Source of the DNA: Euryodendron excelsum
Lineage: Eukaryota; Streptophyta; Magnoliopsida; Ericales; Pentaphylacaceae
Assembly (NCBI GenBank): GCA_033060915.1
Contig: CM065383.1
Coordinates: 17,522,501-17,586,500, forward strand
Direction of reading: 5' to 3'
DNA: 64,000 bases
Below the pieces are notes generated by a model that saw only the letters and a program-made list of their open reading frames with translations, was not told the origin of the DNA and made no database searches. The translations under genes and the position numbers were made by a program. This document shows, in pieces, positions 1 through 12,059 of this stretch (its first letter is position 1; every line of letters starts with the position of its first letter).

Positions 1-108
1 CTAACGGTTTTCTCTATTTTTAACCTGGATTTACTATACCAGACTCTCTGTTTTTATTCATTTGTAATATAAGGTGAAGCTTCAATTGTTGTATATTTAC
101 CTTCGATT

Positions 109-3100
109 ATGGTTTCTCATTTTTTGTTAGATGTCAAGTATGGGGATATAAACAAGTCAAATGTACAAGCATTAAATGTTGTAACTACCACTGGGACTAC
201 CACTGGGACCATTGCTGGGACTGAATCGAAGGTAAATAAGAAAAAACCTTCAAAATATGATATTTGGGATCATTTCACAAAAGTAGAAAAAGAAGGTGGG
301 AGCAAGTCTGATAAAGCAACATGTAATTATTGCAGTATGGAGTATTCTTGTATTAGTGTAAATGGAACTAGCAGTCTATGAAAGCACTTAAGAAATTGTA
401 ACAAATACCCTAGCAATATGGTAAAGAAAAAACAAAAGACTTCGTGTTTTCAAAGTATTGGTGAAGAAGGTGAAAATCAACTTGTTAATTGGAAATTTGA
501 GCAAGAATTGTGTAAAAAAGCCTTGCTAGGATGATTATCATTGATGAATTGCCTTTCAAGTTTGTGGAGCGTGAATGTTTTCATTATTTTTGTAGTGTTA
601 TGCAACCGAAATTTAAAATAATGTCACGAACTACCATAGCAAGAGATTGCTTGGAATTGTATGGTACTGAGAAGAAGTTGAAAATTGCATTGGCTAGTGT
701 AACTGAACGAGTTTGCTTTACCACGAATTTGTGGATTTCTTTGCAAAACATGAGTTACATATGCCTCATGACATATTTTATTGATAGAGATTGGAATTTA
801 CACAAAATGATTCTCAACTTTTGTGTAATTCATAGTCATAAAGGTGTGGAAATTGGTCAGGTAATTGAGTCATGCATACTTCAATGGGGTACAAAAAAAG
901 TGTTCACAATCACGGTTGATAATGCTAATTCCAATGATACCGCCGGTGCACACTTGAAAAAAAAATCTCTAAAAGAAATGGATTTGTATTAGATGGTGAA
1001 TTTTTTCACATGAGGTGTTATGCACACATATTAAATGTAATTATGAGAGATGTAATAGAAGAAGTGAAAGATTCTATTTGTTGAATCTGTGGTACGTTGA
1101 GGTACATTAGGAGTTCTTCACAAAGAGCTTAATAATTTAAAATATGTTGTCAGCAAGAGAAAATCACTTGCAAAAACTCTTTGTGTTTAGATGTACCAAC
1201 TAGATGGAACTACACATATGTGATGTTGGAGTCTGCACTAAATTTTCAAAAAGCATTTGAACGTTTGGATGAGATAGAACCACATTTTGCCTTCGATCTC
1301 AGAGATGGAGTTCCTATTGAAAAGGATTGGGAGAATGCCAGAGTGTTGACCAAGTCCTTGAAACACATCTATGATGTTACAAAACATTTGTCGGGGTCCT
1401 TGTATGTTACTTCAAATTATTATTTTCATGAAGTTTGTGTAATTGAACAAATTTTGAGTGATTGGTCCAAGAATTGTGATCCTTGCTTAAGTGTCATGAC
1501 TATGAAGATGAAGGAAAAGTTTGATAAATATTGGGAAAACATTGATTAAATGAACATGATGTTGTTGGTTGCAGTAGTGCTGGATCTTCAGTATGAATTG
1601 AAATATGTTAAGTATTACTACAACTTGATTTATGCTTTTGAAAAGGTAAGTGATTTGATTAGGAGAATAAGAGAACTCATGAACTTTATGTATGTGCATT
1701 ACCAAATGCTTGACTCTACTTCAAGTACTACTCCAAATAGGATGAGTCAAGGTTCAAATGAAATAGAAGTTGATCAACCGGATGAACATATGAAGTTTCT
1801 TGTAACAGGTTTTTTAAGGCACTTGGAGGAAGAAGAAAATATAGATTCAAAATCAGAGGTGGATAGGTACTTAGAGGAAAGTGTTGAAAAGAATAGGGAT
1901 AACTTTGAATTTTGAATTGGTAGAAATTGAATTTCTCTAGGTACTAAATACTCTCACAGATAGCAAGAATAGTTGCTTCTAAGTCGGCTTTTAGTATCGA
2001 AGGACCTATACTCAATCAATTTCGTAGTTCTCTAACTCCTAAGCTAGTGGAGTGCTTGATTTGCACCCAAGATTGGTTGTGACTGTGAGACCCTAATTCT
2101 CTTAACCTCATTCTTAGCTTGATTTCAATGCATTTTATAAGGTGTTGATACTAATTGAGGTGCTTGTTTAACATGTTTTAATATGTGTGAGTTATAGTGA
2201 GATTTTTATATTTTTAAGTAAGATTAAGGGGTGATTAGTGGGCTTAATCTATGTTTAATTAGCTTAATTAATCACATGGATTATCTTATGTTAATCATGT
2301 TTAATTAAACTAATCATGGTTAATTATGTTAAATTGGTGCTTAGTGGAGAATGAGGAGGTGGAAGTTGGGTGTGTGTGTGTGAGACACCTAGGTGTGTGC
2401 TTAACCTAGTGAGGTGTGTGCTTGTGACAAGTGTAGAGTTAGATATACCTTTGTATCTAACTTGGCTAACAAGAGAGGGAATAGAAAAGAGGAGCTTTTG
2501 TAGAGATTAAGGTGCTTGATAGGGGAATTGGTTGGGAGCAAAGGAAAGAAGAGAAAAGAGAAAGAAAAGAGAGGAAAAAGAAGAGCATTCAAAGGGAATC
2601 CAAAGGGGAAAACTTGTGAGTAATTAAGGTAAGATTTATCATGTTCTTTTTGGTTTTATGTTATTTGTATTGATTAATGTATGTTAGTATGTTTTCATAT
2701 CATTGGAGTTTGAGGGAGGTAATAGAGGAGAAGGTTGGTGAGGACTTTCATGGTGAAAGCCTTGAATCATCTTAGTAAACATGTTTTTGTTTGTGTTTGA
2801 TTTTATTTCTAGCTTGTTATTGCACTTTGAAGTTTTTGGTGAGCTTATGTGTGTTGGGGTGGGTTGAAGATAAAAAATCATGTTTTGAGAAATTTCATTT
2901 TTGAGCTAAGGTGATTGGGGGTCAACCCTTGACCTTAGGAGTCAACACATGAAACCTTTTGCTATAAATTTTTGATCTCTATCTCGAGGTGTAGACACCT
3001 GGAGCAGAAGTGTTGACATATGGAACAAAATTTTACTCACTGTCCAAAAATGTCAGCACATGTGACTGAGGGGTTGACACTTGGGCCGGCAGGTCGACAT

Positions 3101-4545
3101 ACTTTGGTAAAATGGTCATATCCCACTCTAAAAAAGTCAAAATCGGGTATTGTTTGAAGCGTTAAAAAGTAGACTCATGGGGATTTCTATTGATATAAAG
3201 TGGGCACTCTAATTCTTTGGAGATTGAGAGATATGACAGTTGAAAAATGACCTAAAAGTTTTATCAGCAACATAGTTTTCTAAAATTTTAGTTCATCTTT
3301 CAATGGACATAACTTCTTCATCTAAAATATATTTTCAACCCATGACCTATCAATCTAAAGGTCTTTAAGCCTATTTTCAAATGAGATTGACCTATTGCAC
3401 TGTCTTGGATTTTGGTGAAAGTTATTTCTTGTCTTTAGTTGCCTTATTGAGAGTGTCTATGGCGTGTTGGACGTATATCACTCGAACTTATGTAAGATGT
3501 ATGCATTCATCGTTTATATTAATTATAGGTTATGCATTGTCGTTTCTCTTTGATTATTATTGATCTTATGGTTCCTACACTAACATGGTTGAGGTGATAA
3601 GGGCTCACGGAGGACAAGAACCATCAATATCAATCATGGACTAACCTTACCGTGGTGTGAGTACAGTGATAGGTAGGAAATATATGATAATCTTATTCAT
3701 ATTGAATTGCTTGTCTTTTGTATGATTGATGTTGGTGATTATATCTACGAGGTGATAATAATGATTATCTATATATGAGGTAAGGTGGCATTGCATATCA
3801 ATCATCTTGTATGCTTTGCATTACACTGGAGAGAGTTAACCAAGGCTTAGTTACAGTGGACTAGCCTAGAGATGCCACAGTGGGCATGCCTTAAAAATGA
3901 GTTATCGCTCATTGGGCCAACGTTATCTAAACTTGCGTGCCCATATGGGTGATACATTATTGTATTGTTGTTTTTTCTTCATGAATATCTATTGTAAATG
4001 TTTATGTATATCATTCTTTATGAGTTCGATTATCTACCGTGAGCATGTTGACTTTTAGCTCATGCCTACACAGACCTTTTTGGCAAGTGAGGCAAGGATA
4101 TGGGTCCAGTTCATTGAAGTCTTGGTCTTAGCCGTGGTGGCTTTCATGGTTATGTCGGGATGTCGCATGACAGAGATTGAGAAAGTTTTTACCAATGTAT
4201 TTACAATGTCACGTCGGGTTTTGTATGAGATATTAGGATTGAGATTTATGTTTGCATTATGTTTTTTGTTAATGTAAGTTGGTAGTAGAACATTCTGGGG
4301 GTTTTGTTTAATTTTTGGTTGGAGATGTAAATGAGTTTAATTTATAGTTTATTATCATATTATATGTTTTATTATTTAGTTCTTGTCTCTTGGAAGTGTT
4401 GTTAAGGTGTCGCTTACAAGTATGGTGACCTGTGTGATCACGCTCCACCTAATGTAACATTAATGATGTCTAATTTGGTGGAGGGCATGACAGTGGCATT
4501 GAAGTTGAGGAAAAGTTGGAAGAACTTGAGAATCTTGAATTAAGT
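109..4545 (+). pseudogene. hAT transposase (BED finger, RNase H-like, C-terminal dimerisation region), broken
   Basis: A transposase of the plant RICESLEEPER/ZBED type would cut and paste its element as a dimer in the nucleus. Visible in order: a BED zinc finger near 240-410 (CNYC then KHLRNC, with a TGA where these proteins normally have Trp); an RNase H-like region from 531 (CFTTNLWIS, then TVDNANSND); the conserved RCYAH segment near 1013-1027 in a shifted frame; the SGSLYVTSNYYFHE block near 1393-1434; and the C-terminal dimerisation block (ILSQIARIVASKSAFS, then LTPKLVECLICTQDWL) at about 1949-2079. The acidic tail rich in E and L resumes at 4498-4545 beyond solo LTR F. Several stops and frameshifts are present. 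The first catalytic Asp (normally TTDLW) reads Asn. The protein cannot be active. Confidence 0.85.
2084..4492. mobile_element. Solo LTR F, 2.4 kb, inserted in hAT transposase
   Basis: Starts TGTGAGACCC and ends GGGCATGACA, the TG...CA ends of a plant LTR. It is flanked by GTGAC (2079-2083) and GTGGC (4493-4497), a 5-bp duplication with one mismatch. Removing it rejoins the transposase C-terminus: the dimerisation block ends on the left and the expected Glu/Leu-rich tail resumes on the right. No gag or pol coding lies inside, so it is a solo LTR. The end motifs suggest Ty3/gypsy but the lineage is not established. Around 2920-3105 it has several TGTTGACA/GTCAACAC-like short inverted repeats, with spaced copies of GTTGAC or GTCGAC. 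Confidence 0.8.
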
Positions 4546-4807
4546 ATGTCTCTTATCATTCTTTCTATAATTTTTACATTTTAAATTATTGTAATAGATT
4601 TTTTAATTCTTTCTTTGTGCTTTATATTGTAATATCCCAGACCCTTATGGATTTATATTAATGTGATTTTCTAGTGTAAGTGATGTTTAATGTTAATTAC
4701 TTCATCTTTTGAGTAAAAAATGACCAATGAGAACTTGGGTTGTAACTTTTGTTAGAGGTGTGAGACACATGGGATGATTTCCTATGTGTGTCTTCCTATA
4801 ACACAAA

Positions 4808-4831
4808 ACATACACACACACACACCCAATC

Positions 4832-4870
<39 letters not shown>
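4808..4870. repeat. CA and GA microsatellites
   Basis: A short CA run is followed, after about ten bases, by a GA run of roughly 17 units. It lies in the left half of solo LTR X and gives spurious Ser-Leu repeat reading frames on the minus strand, which are not genes. Confidence 0.9.
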
Positions 4871-4872
<2 letters not shown>

Positions 4873-6707
4873 AGAGAAGAGGAGAGGGCAGATTGAAGGA
4901 AGAGAAAGTTGGAGAGCCTCCACCCAAGCCAAAAAGAGCCATTAGAGGACTTGAGCAAGCTTGAAGAAAGGAACACCTTATTTATCACCCGTTCAATCGG
5001 AGAGAGGTGAGTAACGATATGCCATGAGTAAAACTCTATTATTTTTTAAATGTTTTAAGCTCACTTCTGTATCATGAATGTGTTCCATACGTTTTAATGC
5101 ATCAATGATTATGTTCAAGTATAAATGTCATACTTTGAATTACATATGAACCTTACCTATGATATGAACTAAAACGTTCACATAAAGTAGATGTAAGATT
5201 CCTAACGTACGACTCTAACTCAAGGTCTTTACGTGGCGAGACTTTAATCTAGCCCGATAGTCCTAGGATGGGGGATGGGAAATAAACTATCAACATGTAA
5301 GGTCTTTCGTGGCAAGACCCTAAACTAGCAACAATGGTGCCGCGCCCCGGTTTTTAGGTCTAAGGTCCTTTAGGCTCGGAGGCAAAAACATGGAACTCTG
5401 TCATTAGAACTCATTCTCCTAAAAGGGCAAATGCGACCAAGTTTGAATTGAAAATTGGTTTGATTAAAGACTTTTTAGAAAAATAAGAGTCACCACCTAA
5501 CTTGATTAAGGTGAGTTAGGGCACCTAAAACTAAATGTTATTTCGAAGATTAAACTTATGATTTTTGGAAAGATTTTGAAAATTCCCTCAAGAGAGAGTT
5601 TTTAAGAAAATAGGTTATTTGACAACCTTTGTAAAGATTTAAGCTCTTTTGGAAAATAACTCCATTTTTTTCTTTCGAAAACAGAAAACTTTGGTTCGGG
5701 GGTTGGTTACGTGCAGGGAAGATATCCTAAGATCATCACTCTACCCCGCCCTTTCAGTACCTACATGTCTAATCATCCTTTGTTCACTCATTAGAATAAT
5801 CGGTTACCATTGTCCACTTAATATCCACGTTAGAGTTTTGAAAACGGGATTTAATCATCACCTTTCGGATGGATGATGCATGATGCAAGTTTTGGAAGAA
5901 GTTTACAAATGTGGGAGTTTTGAAGGAGTTTGAAATGAGAACTTTGAATTGATTGAAAATTTTTGAAAAAGGGATTGGAGTTGAAATAAAAGTTATGACC
6001 GCACCATTTTAGGTTGCCTACGTATCTCATTTGGCGAGAATTAGGTCATTCGTAGTTCGGGCAAGAGCCCGATAGAAAATAGGAGCATTAGGGCCTTTGG
6101 AAAGTTTTGAAGACGTTTTGAGGTCTTTGAAAGGGTTGAAGATACTTTGTGATCTTGAAAGCTTTGACTTGAAATTGGATGGTGGAGTGTTTTGAAAATG
6201 TTTTTGGATCAACTCAAAGGAATTTTGGAAAATGCTTTGGAATGACTCAATGCAGTTTTGAAAATGTTTTGAGGTCTTATTTCAAAGGTCTTGGACATAA
6301 AGTTTGGAAGTGTTGAAAAGCTTCTTGAAAGAGGATTTTGAAAATACCTAAGGGCTTTAGAACCCTAACATGGACAACCTTGGAGGTTGTTCTTAATGTA
6401 TCACATTCCTTTAGAATCCCTAACCATGGAAAAGGCAGGGACACCTTAGGGTTGTGAGTTCTTGAAAACATTTTTGGAAATACTTTGAAGATAGAATATG
6501 AGAACATTTGAAGAGGTTATGGAGTTGGCTTTTGAAATCTCAAGAGGGTAGGAGGTTTTGAAAAAGTGAGTCATGAGAGTAGTTTTAAAGAGAGAGATCA
6601 TTTAAAAGGGGTCCATGAGTTGGAACCTTGAAGTATACTAACGTAGGTTGGGGTTGACCTAAGGCTAGGGGTGCCCTAAGGTTAACTAACTTGGGTCAGG
6701 TTAACCT

Positions 6708-6880
6708 AGGGTTAAGCTGACTTAGGGTTAACCAACTTGGGTTTGGTTAACCTAGGATTAGACAACTAGGGTCAAGTTAACCTAGGGTTAGACAACTAGG
6801 GTCAAGTTAAACTAGGGTTAGATAACTAGGGTCAAGTCAACCTAGAGTTGGACAACTAGGGTCAAGTTAACCTAGGGTTA
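6708..6880. repeat. 30-bp minisatellite in LTR A, about 5 to 6 units
   Basis: Units contain GGTCAAGTTAACCTAGGGTT. The array is the same one as in LTR B (12 units) and LTR C (about 2 clear units), so copy number varies between LTRs. Several units carry base changes. Confidence 0.85.
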
Positions 6881-8639
6881 AGTTGAAAGGTGACTTTGGA
6901 AAGTTGTTTGATGCACTTTTGGAAAGGGTTTTGAAAAACAAACCATGTCATGTAATGGACTTTGATAGACAACCTTTTTGAAGATCATTCTCATGAAAAC
7001 TTTGACTCTAGCCAAGAATGTGGTTTATATGGTTGGTATTTGGAGACCAATCCAAAGAAGGTTTCCTTATGATCATTATCACTATTATCTTGACAAGTGT
7101 ATGAATTCCAAAAAAATCAACATGATAATGACAACTTTTTGAAACACCTTTTTTAATGTAAAGATGGAGATAATAAATTTTTTGAAAACCATTTTTGAAA
7201 AGGATGATGAAAACCATTTTTGAAGGAAACCATTCCAACAAGAGAGGGTTCCTATGGCCAAATAAAAGGGAGACCACTCAAGAGAGGGTTTCATGAGGCC
7301 ATTCCAACCACTAAATTTAAGAGAATGGAAACCTTGGAAATCAAAGAGTTTGGAAAGCACTTGTGTACAAGAATAAAAAGAGAAGGGGACCATTCTAACA
7401 ATTTAGGGCTCCTATGGCCAATATAGAAGGGAGACCACTCAAGAGAGGGTTCCATGAGGTCATTCCAACCACTAAACTTGAGAGAACGGAAGCCTTGAAA
7501 ATTAGAGAGCTTGAAAACAACTTTTATGCAAATTGAAATGTAAGGATGCAAAAGTGTGAGTTAGAGGTTAGTGAAAATTTTTTAAGGCATGATTTCTAAG
7601 GTCTCATTCTAAACTTCAAGTAACCAACTCTTGGAACCATTTGGAGAGGGATATTGAACTTGAAATTGGCATGGAAGTAAGAATAATGCAAACTTAGTAG
7701 AACATGATTATAAATACAAAAATGAAACCAGGCTCACAAGACATGATCAAGGTAGCAAAATGCAAGGGAGTCATGAATACATACAAGGCTTTAGGCTACA
7801 CCATATAAACAAGGGGCTCCTAGGGCATACCATCTTAAAGTAGGCTAGTGAGAGATCCCCCTACGTGGTAGTTCCCACTAGCTTTCCTCTAAGCATGAAC
7901 TAAGAGCCCTCTTGGCTCAAGCATGCAAGAATGGGGGGTTGAAGATGAGGATTAAAATAGAGAATAACCTAAGTAGGCTAAGAGGGAGAAGAGAAGAGTA
8001 GGGGAAGATAAAAATGTAAAAGAGATACCACTTTTTGCCTTCAACACATTTGTAATCTTCAATGGATGCCTTGACTTGAACTTGAATGACTTTAAGAAGG
8101 CTTGAAGGGCTGGAAGGGATTGTTTAATGGTGTATGAGGCTAAGTAGATGAAGTGTATGGCCTTGAGGGAGGTGGAATCTAGCCTAAGTGTTGGAGGAAT
8201 GGAATGTGTATAGAGATTCGAGGTTTTGGAGCAGTTTTAGTAGAGTTTCGCATTAATTTCGGAGTTGGAATATGCAAAGGGGGAGGCTGGTATTTATAGA
8301 CAATTTGGAACAGGCTAGGCGCATGTAGCATATGCGCTAGTACTGTTCCATTGCCAGAATGACACGTGACACTCATTGTACTAGTTAAATCTCGACGGTT
8401 GATCGAAATTTGGTCGACCTGATCAAAATTTAGGCGCATGTAGCATACGCTCCGCCACCGAGAAGGTTCGTTTAAACTTTGCCTCGATAATTAAGCCAAC
8501 CAGAAAGGTTTCAGGGGAATCAGTCGCACTCGGGATGTTCTCCTAGGGCTTCCGATGAACTTTTGTGTTTTTGAGAAGTTCGAATGGTGTTTGTAAGTGT
8601 GAGATATCGTCTCGCGAAATGTGCGTAAAATGGCATCTT

Positions 8640-9050
8640 TGCGGAGCCTCTGTGATACGCTCTGTGGGTGTTCGAAAGTAGTTGTTTTCGTGTCGTATGA
8701 TCAAACCGTTCCGATGAAAAGGACTCTGGAAGTACTTTCGGGAACTCCCTAATTCACGCATTTCTTAAGTCGTTTGAAGGTGCGTTGCAATCAGGGAATC
8801 GGTGGAAAAGTCAACCTAAGTGGAGCGTCTACGAGACGCTCTAGGAGTTGTTGAAAGTTATAGTTTTTGCACCACACGATGAAGGGCTTCGGGAAGTGAT
8901 CTATCCGATCGAGCTGTATTGATGGAAAGATCCATGAACGTGCTTTTGGAAATTCCTTGATTTACTTATTTCTCAAGTCATTTGACGGTGCGTTATAACT
9001 AGGGAATCAGGAGAAGAGACAATTTAGGCGGAGCGTCTGCGAGACGCTCT
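8640..9050. repeat. Two roughly 210-bp direct repeats ending in palindromes (LTR A)
   Basis: Each unit ends with the inverted repeat GAGCGTCT-NNN-AGACGCTC: at 8823-8841 (spacer ACG) and 9031-9049 (spacer GCG). A degenerate earlier copy lies at about 8640-8665. The units share TCGGGAA..., TTTCTCAAGTC.TTTGA.GGTGCGTT and AGGGAATC.G segments. The same arrangement occurs in LTR B (21510-21940) and LTR C (35850-36300). Confidence 0.85.
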
Positions 9051-9540
9051 AAGGAACTTTTATCGAGTCGTAGGTGTTTAGCGTTGTGATATCTTCCTTA
9101 GGTTAAACAGGGGTTCATGATGAGATCCGTCGTTCAGTAACCTAGGACCGGTGTCGTTTTGGGGTGCATTCGGGCCATCAGGGGTAAAATGGTCATTTTG
9201 ACTAGATTTGGTTGAGAATGGTTAGGAATAGTTCGGCATGTTGCGTTAAGCGTGCCGGGTCGCTCATGGATGGTTTTGGAAGAGTCTTTTACTGCTCGGT
9301 GGAGTTTGTGCAGTGTTGGGGCGTTATCAGGGGCAAAATGGTTATTTTGATCGGAGTTGGCCAGAACGGGACTGGAATGGGACCGGATGGCGTGTGGAAT
9401 ACGCCTAATAATTTAATAACAATTTGAAAGGGTGGACTTATCATTTTGAGGGATTTTGAGCTTTCTCAAAACGTGCTTGGAAGCCCAAGGGGCGTGTTTG
9501 GTCATTTTTCACCAAGTCGGGCTAGCAGACGCCGGTATTG

Positions 9541-9870
9541 ACCTAGGTGTTGGTTCTCGAGACCGCTTGGTCTCAGAAAACTACCTGTGTGGTGTTGATC
9601 TCTAAGAACGCCTGGTCTTAGAGAGCTACCTCTAGGGTGGTGTTGGTTTCTGAGAACTCCTAGTCTCAGAAAGCTACTTGTGAGGGTGGTGTTGGTCTCT
9701 GAGAACGCCTAGTCCCGGAGAATTACTAAATGACGGACATTCTACATTGGCGGACTAGCAGGCGCCAGAAGTGAACCGTCTGAAATTTGACAAGGTGTTG
9801 GTCCCCGAGATCACCTGATCTCGCGAAACTACCTGCATGGCTTTGGTTTCCAAGATCGTCTAGTCCGGAA
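9541..9870. repeat. Tandem hairpin units in LTR A (U3 side)
   Basis: Units of about 60 bp read GTTGGT, stem, GCCT-type loop, stem, GCTACCTG. Examples are GAGACC/GGTCTC (9559-9564 and 9569-9574), CTCTAAGA/TCTTAGAG (9600-9607 and 9616-9623) and TTTCTGAGA/TCTCAGAAA (9647-9655 and 9664-9672). Arms differ between units yet still pair. On the minus strand this region lies about 180-510 bp inside the start of the LTR. Equivalent units occur at about 22425-22770 and 36785-37110. Confidence 0.85.
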
Positions 9871-10051
9871 AGCTGCTTGGAATGATGGTGCTTATGGCTC
9901 TAGCGGGTTCTTGTGGGCTTGAGAAGTGACCAGTTGGATGGATTGGAGATTGGAGGGCTCTTCTTGAGCTTGCATGTGCTGTGGTGTTTGAAAACTAAAC
10001 CCGGTCGGGCCGGAGATTGTCGAGCGGGAAAAAATGGGGTGCTTAAAACTA

Positions 10052-10064
10052 CCCCTCTTTTTCT
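10052..10064 (-). other. Polypurine tract of the Tat-like element
   Basis: On the minus strand the bases just before the 3' LTR read GAAAAAGAGGGGTAGT. This purine-rich tract is the expected plus-strand DNA priming site, and together with the primer binding site next to LTR C it fixes the element on the minus strand. Confidence 0.75.
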
Positions 10065-11380
10065 ATCTTTGCTCACCGAAGGTAGAAAAATAACAAAGTA
10101 AGAATCTCTTTTTGGTTGCGAGGCGATTGGAAGGACGGCATGTTGATAAGTTTGAAATGTTTTGGGACCCTCTGTGGGTCGCCGGTTTGGAAGATTTTGA
10201 AATTTGAAAAGCTTTGCATTTTGATCTGGAATCTGGATGCCTGTTCAACACGATTCGGTTCAGATCACTTAATCTTTGAAAATACATGTCGAAAGCTTGA
10301 TTGTCGACCTCTGAAAAGCCTCAGAAACAAGTTCGGACTTTCGGAAACTTGAAAACTAATTTTGGCGGGAAGCTGAATAGCCGGGTGTATGTGTTACATG
10401 CGCGTGGTCTGTTTTAACCCTAGCGCATATAGCACATGCACTGGTTCATGCTCTGTTCTGGTGCATCTGCTACATGTGCCAGCCCGTGGGCATTTAAACC
10501 AGAACGGGTTCGTGTTTTTAGTGCATGCTTCATGTTTTGAGTTTGATCCGAAGGTCGGTCTGAAGGATTTTTGAGGAATTTCGATTCGGAATCATTAGAA
10601 GGGTGTTAGGAGACGTCGGGCACTTGTCAGTTACTATCATTGTTGTCGGATTCTCGCCGGAAAGTTTGTTTTTTGCCGAAAAACTAAAAGGTTAGTTTTT
10701 CAAAAGTTTGTCGATTTTAATGCGTTTGTCTTCATTTTTTGCAAGTGATCAGTGTAATCCTCTGTTTTAATACGTTTAGAACACAATGGTCGGATTTTTT
10801 TTTGCGATTTAATGGAGATTTGAGGGTGTTTTGGGTGATTTTGCATGTTTGTGAAAGTGGGTTTCCTGCAGGATTTGAAAAATTGCCTCTACAGGCTCAG
10901 GTATTGTGCGTTTGTGTGTGATTTTTGCACCAGGAACCTTAGAAAAGTGTGTAGGACAACCGTATGAAGTTTCGTAATTTTAAAAATTCTAAATTTTTTT
11001 TTAAATTTACGAAAAATAGAAAAAATTGGGAAAATTAGAAAATTGATCCTGTTGACGGTTGACAAATCATTAAAAATTTTTGAAAAATTGTGGTGACATG
11101 CTCGAATGTTCTAGGAATTTCTGTGAAATTTTCGGAAGTGTAGATGAAATCGAAAAATTTGAAAAGATCAAAAAACTGGCTTAAAAATTGTGTTTGAGAA
11201 CGGGACGCGTGTTTTGGAGGATGGGGTTGCTTTGGTTGATGGTTTAAGATGTTTTAGGTTGTATTTGTGACTTGTCGAATTTCGGGTGGTGACTTTCTAA
11301 GGCGGAACTCTACCAAAATTTTTGAAAATTTTAACTCTTTAACTTTAAAACTTTTCGATAAAGCAAATCTTTCTAGGAAC
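10065..11380. other. Non-coding 3' internal region of the Tat-like element
   Basis: No credible protein. Around 10385-10490 it has several ACATGCGC/GCGCATATAGCACATGC-like short inverted repeats resembling a motif also present in the LTRs (for example 8323-8340 and 8432-8450). The rest is AT-rich without recognisable features. Confidence 0.5.
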
Positions 11381-12030
11381 AGGGCTTTTGAAAGGGAAAG
11401 CCCGGAGAAACCGCATTTTTAGAAATTTTTTAGGAGTGGGATTTTTTTTGAAGGAGAAAACCCTGAAAATTCGATTTTAGAAAAACTTTGGAACAAAAAT
11501 TTTGAAGGAGAAAACTCGAGAAACCATTGAAAATTTTGAGATGAAACTTTTTGAGGGAAAAGTTCAAAAAACCGTTAGAAAATATTTAGAAACAGGGCTT
11601 TTGAAGGAGAAAGTCTGAGAATTAGTTTTAAGCTTTGAAGCGAAACTTTTTGGGGAAAAAGTTTGGAAAACCGTTAAAAAATATTTAGACACAGGGCTTT
11701 TGAGAGAGAAAGCCCGGGAAACCGGTTTGGAATTTTGAAACGAGACCTTTTGAGGAAAAAGTTTGGAAAACTGTTAAGAAGCATTTAAAAATAGGGCTTT
11801 TGAGGGGAAAGCCTAAGAAACCGGTTTTGAAGCTTTGAAACGAAACTTTTTGGGAAAAAAGTTTGGAAAATCGTTAGAAAACATTTAGACCTATGGCTTT
11901 TGGGAGAAAAAGCCTGGGAAACCGGTTTGGAATTTTGAAACGAGACTTTTTGAGAAAAAAGTTCGGAAAACCATTAGAAAATATTTAAAAACAGGGGTTT
12001 TGAGGGAAAAGCATGAAAACCATTGAAGAC
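11380..12030. repeat. Array of about 99-bp tandem repeats inside the Tat-like element
   Basis: The block ACAGGGCTTTTGA...GAAAGCC...GAAACCGGTTT...GAAAC(G)A(A)ACTTTTT...AAAAGTTTGGAAAACCGTTA recurs with starts near 11594, 11692, 11791, 11890 and 11992, and more degenerate copies upstream from 11380. Each unit contains short inverted segments (GGGCTTTT...GAAAGCC). No coding potential. Confidence 0.85.
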
Positions 12031-12059
12031 TTAAAACAGGGACAAATGGGACCCTAACC

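Larger units (their letters stand above)
5338..10047 (-). repeat. LTR A (3' LTR of the Tat-like element), 4.7 kb
   Basis: Read on the plus strand it begins TGCCGCGCCCCGG and ends GGGGTGCTTAAA; the parallel copies end GCTTACA or GCTTATA, so the terminal CA has mutated. It aligns along its whole length with copies B (18082-22929) and C (32604-37292), with shared blocks such as CACCTAACTT(A/G)ATTAAGGTGAG near 5496 and ACCGCACCATTTTAGGTTGC near 6000. Inside are a 30-bp minisatellite (about 6708-6880), a palindrome-bearing duplication (8640-9050) and hairpin repeats (9550-9870). No protein is encoded; open frames in it are chance. Confidence 0.9.

Noticed and set aside
4702..4988. Minus-strand frames with long Ser-Leu repeats
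   Set aside because: Produced by the GA microsatellite in LTR X; no homology or gene structure.
7008..7551. Several 70-100 residue frames in LTR A, repeated in LTR C
   Set aside because: They lie in LTR sequence, are not conserved intact in LTR B, and have no recognisable domain.
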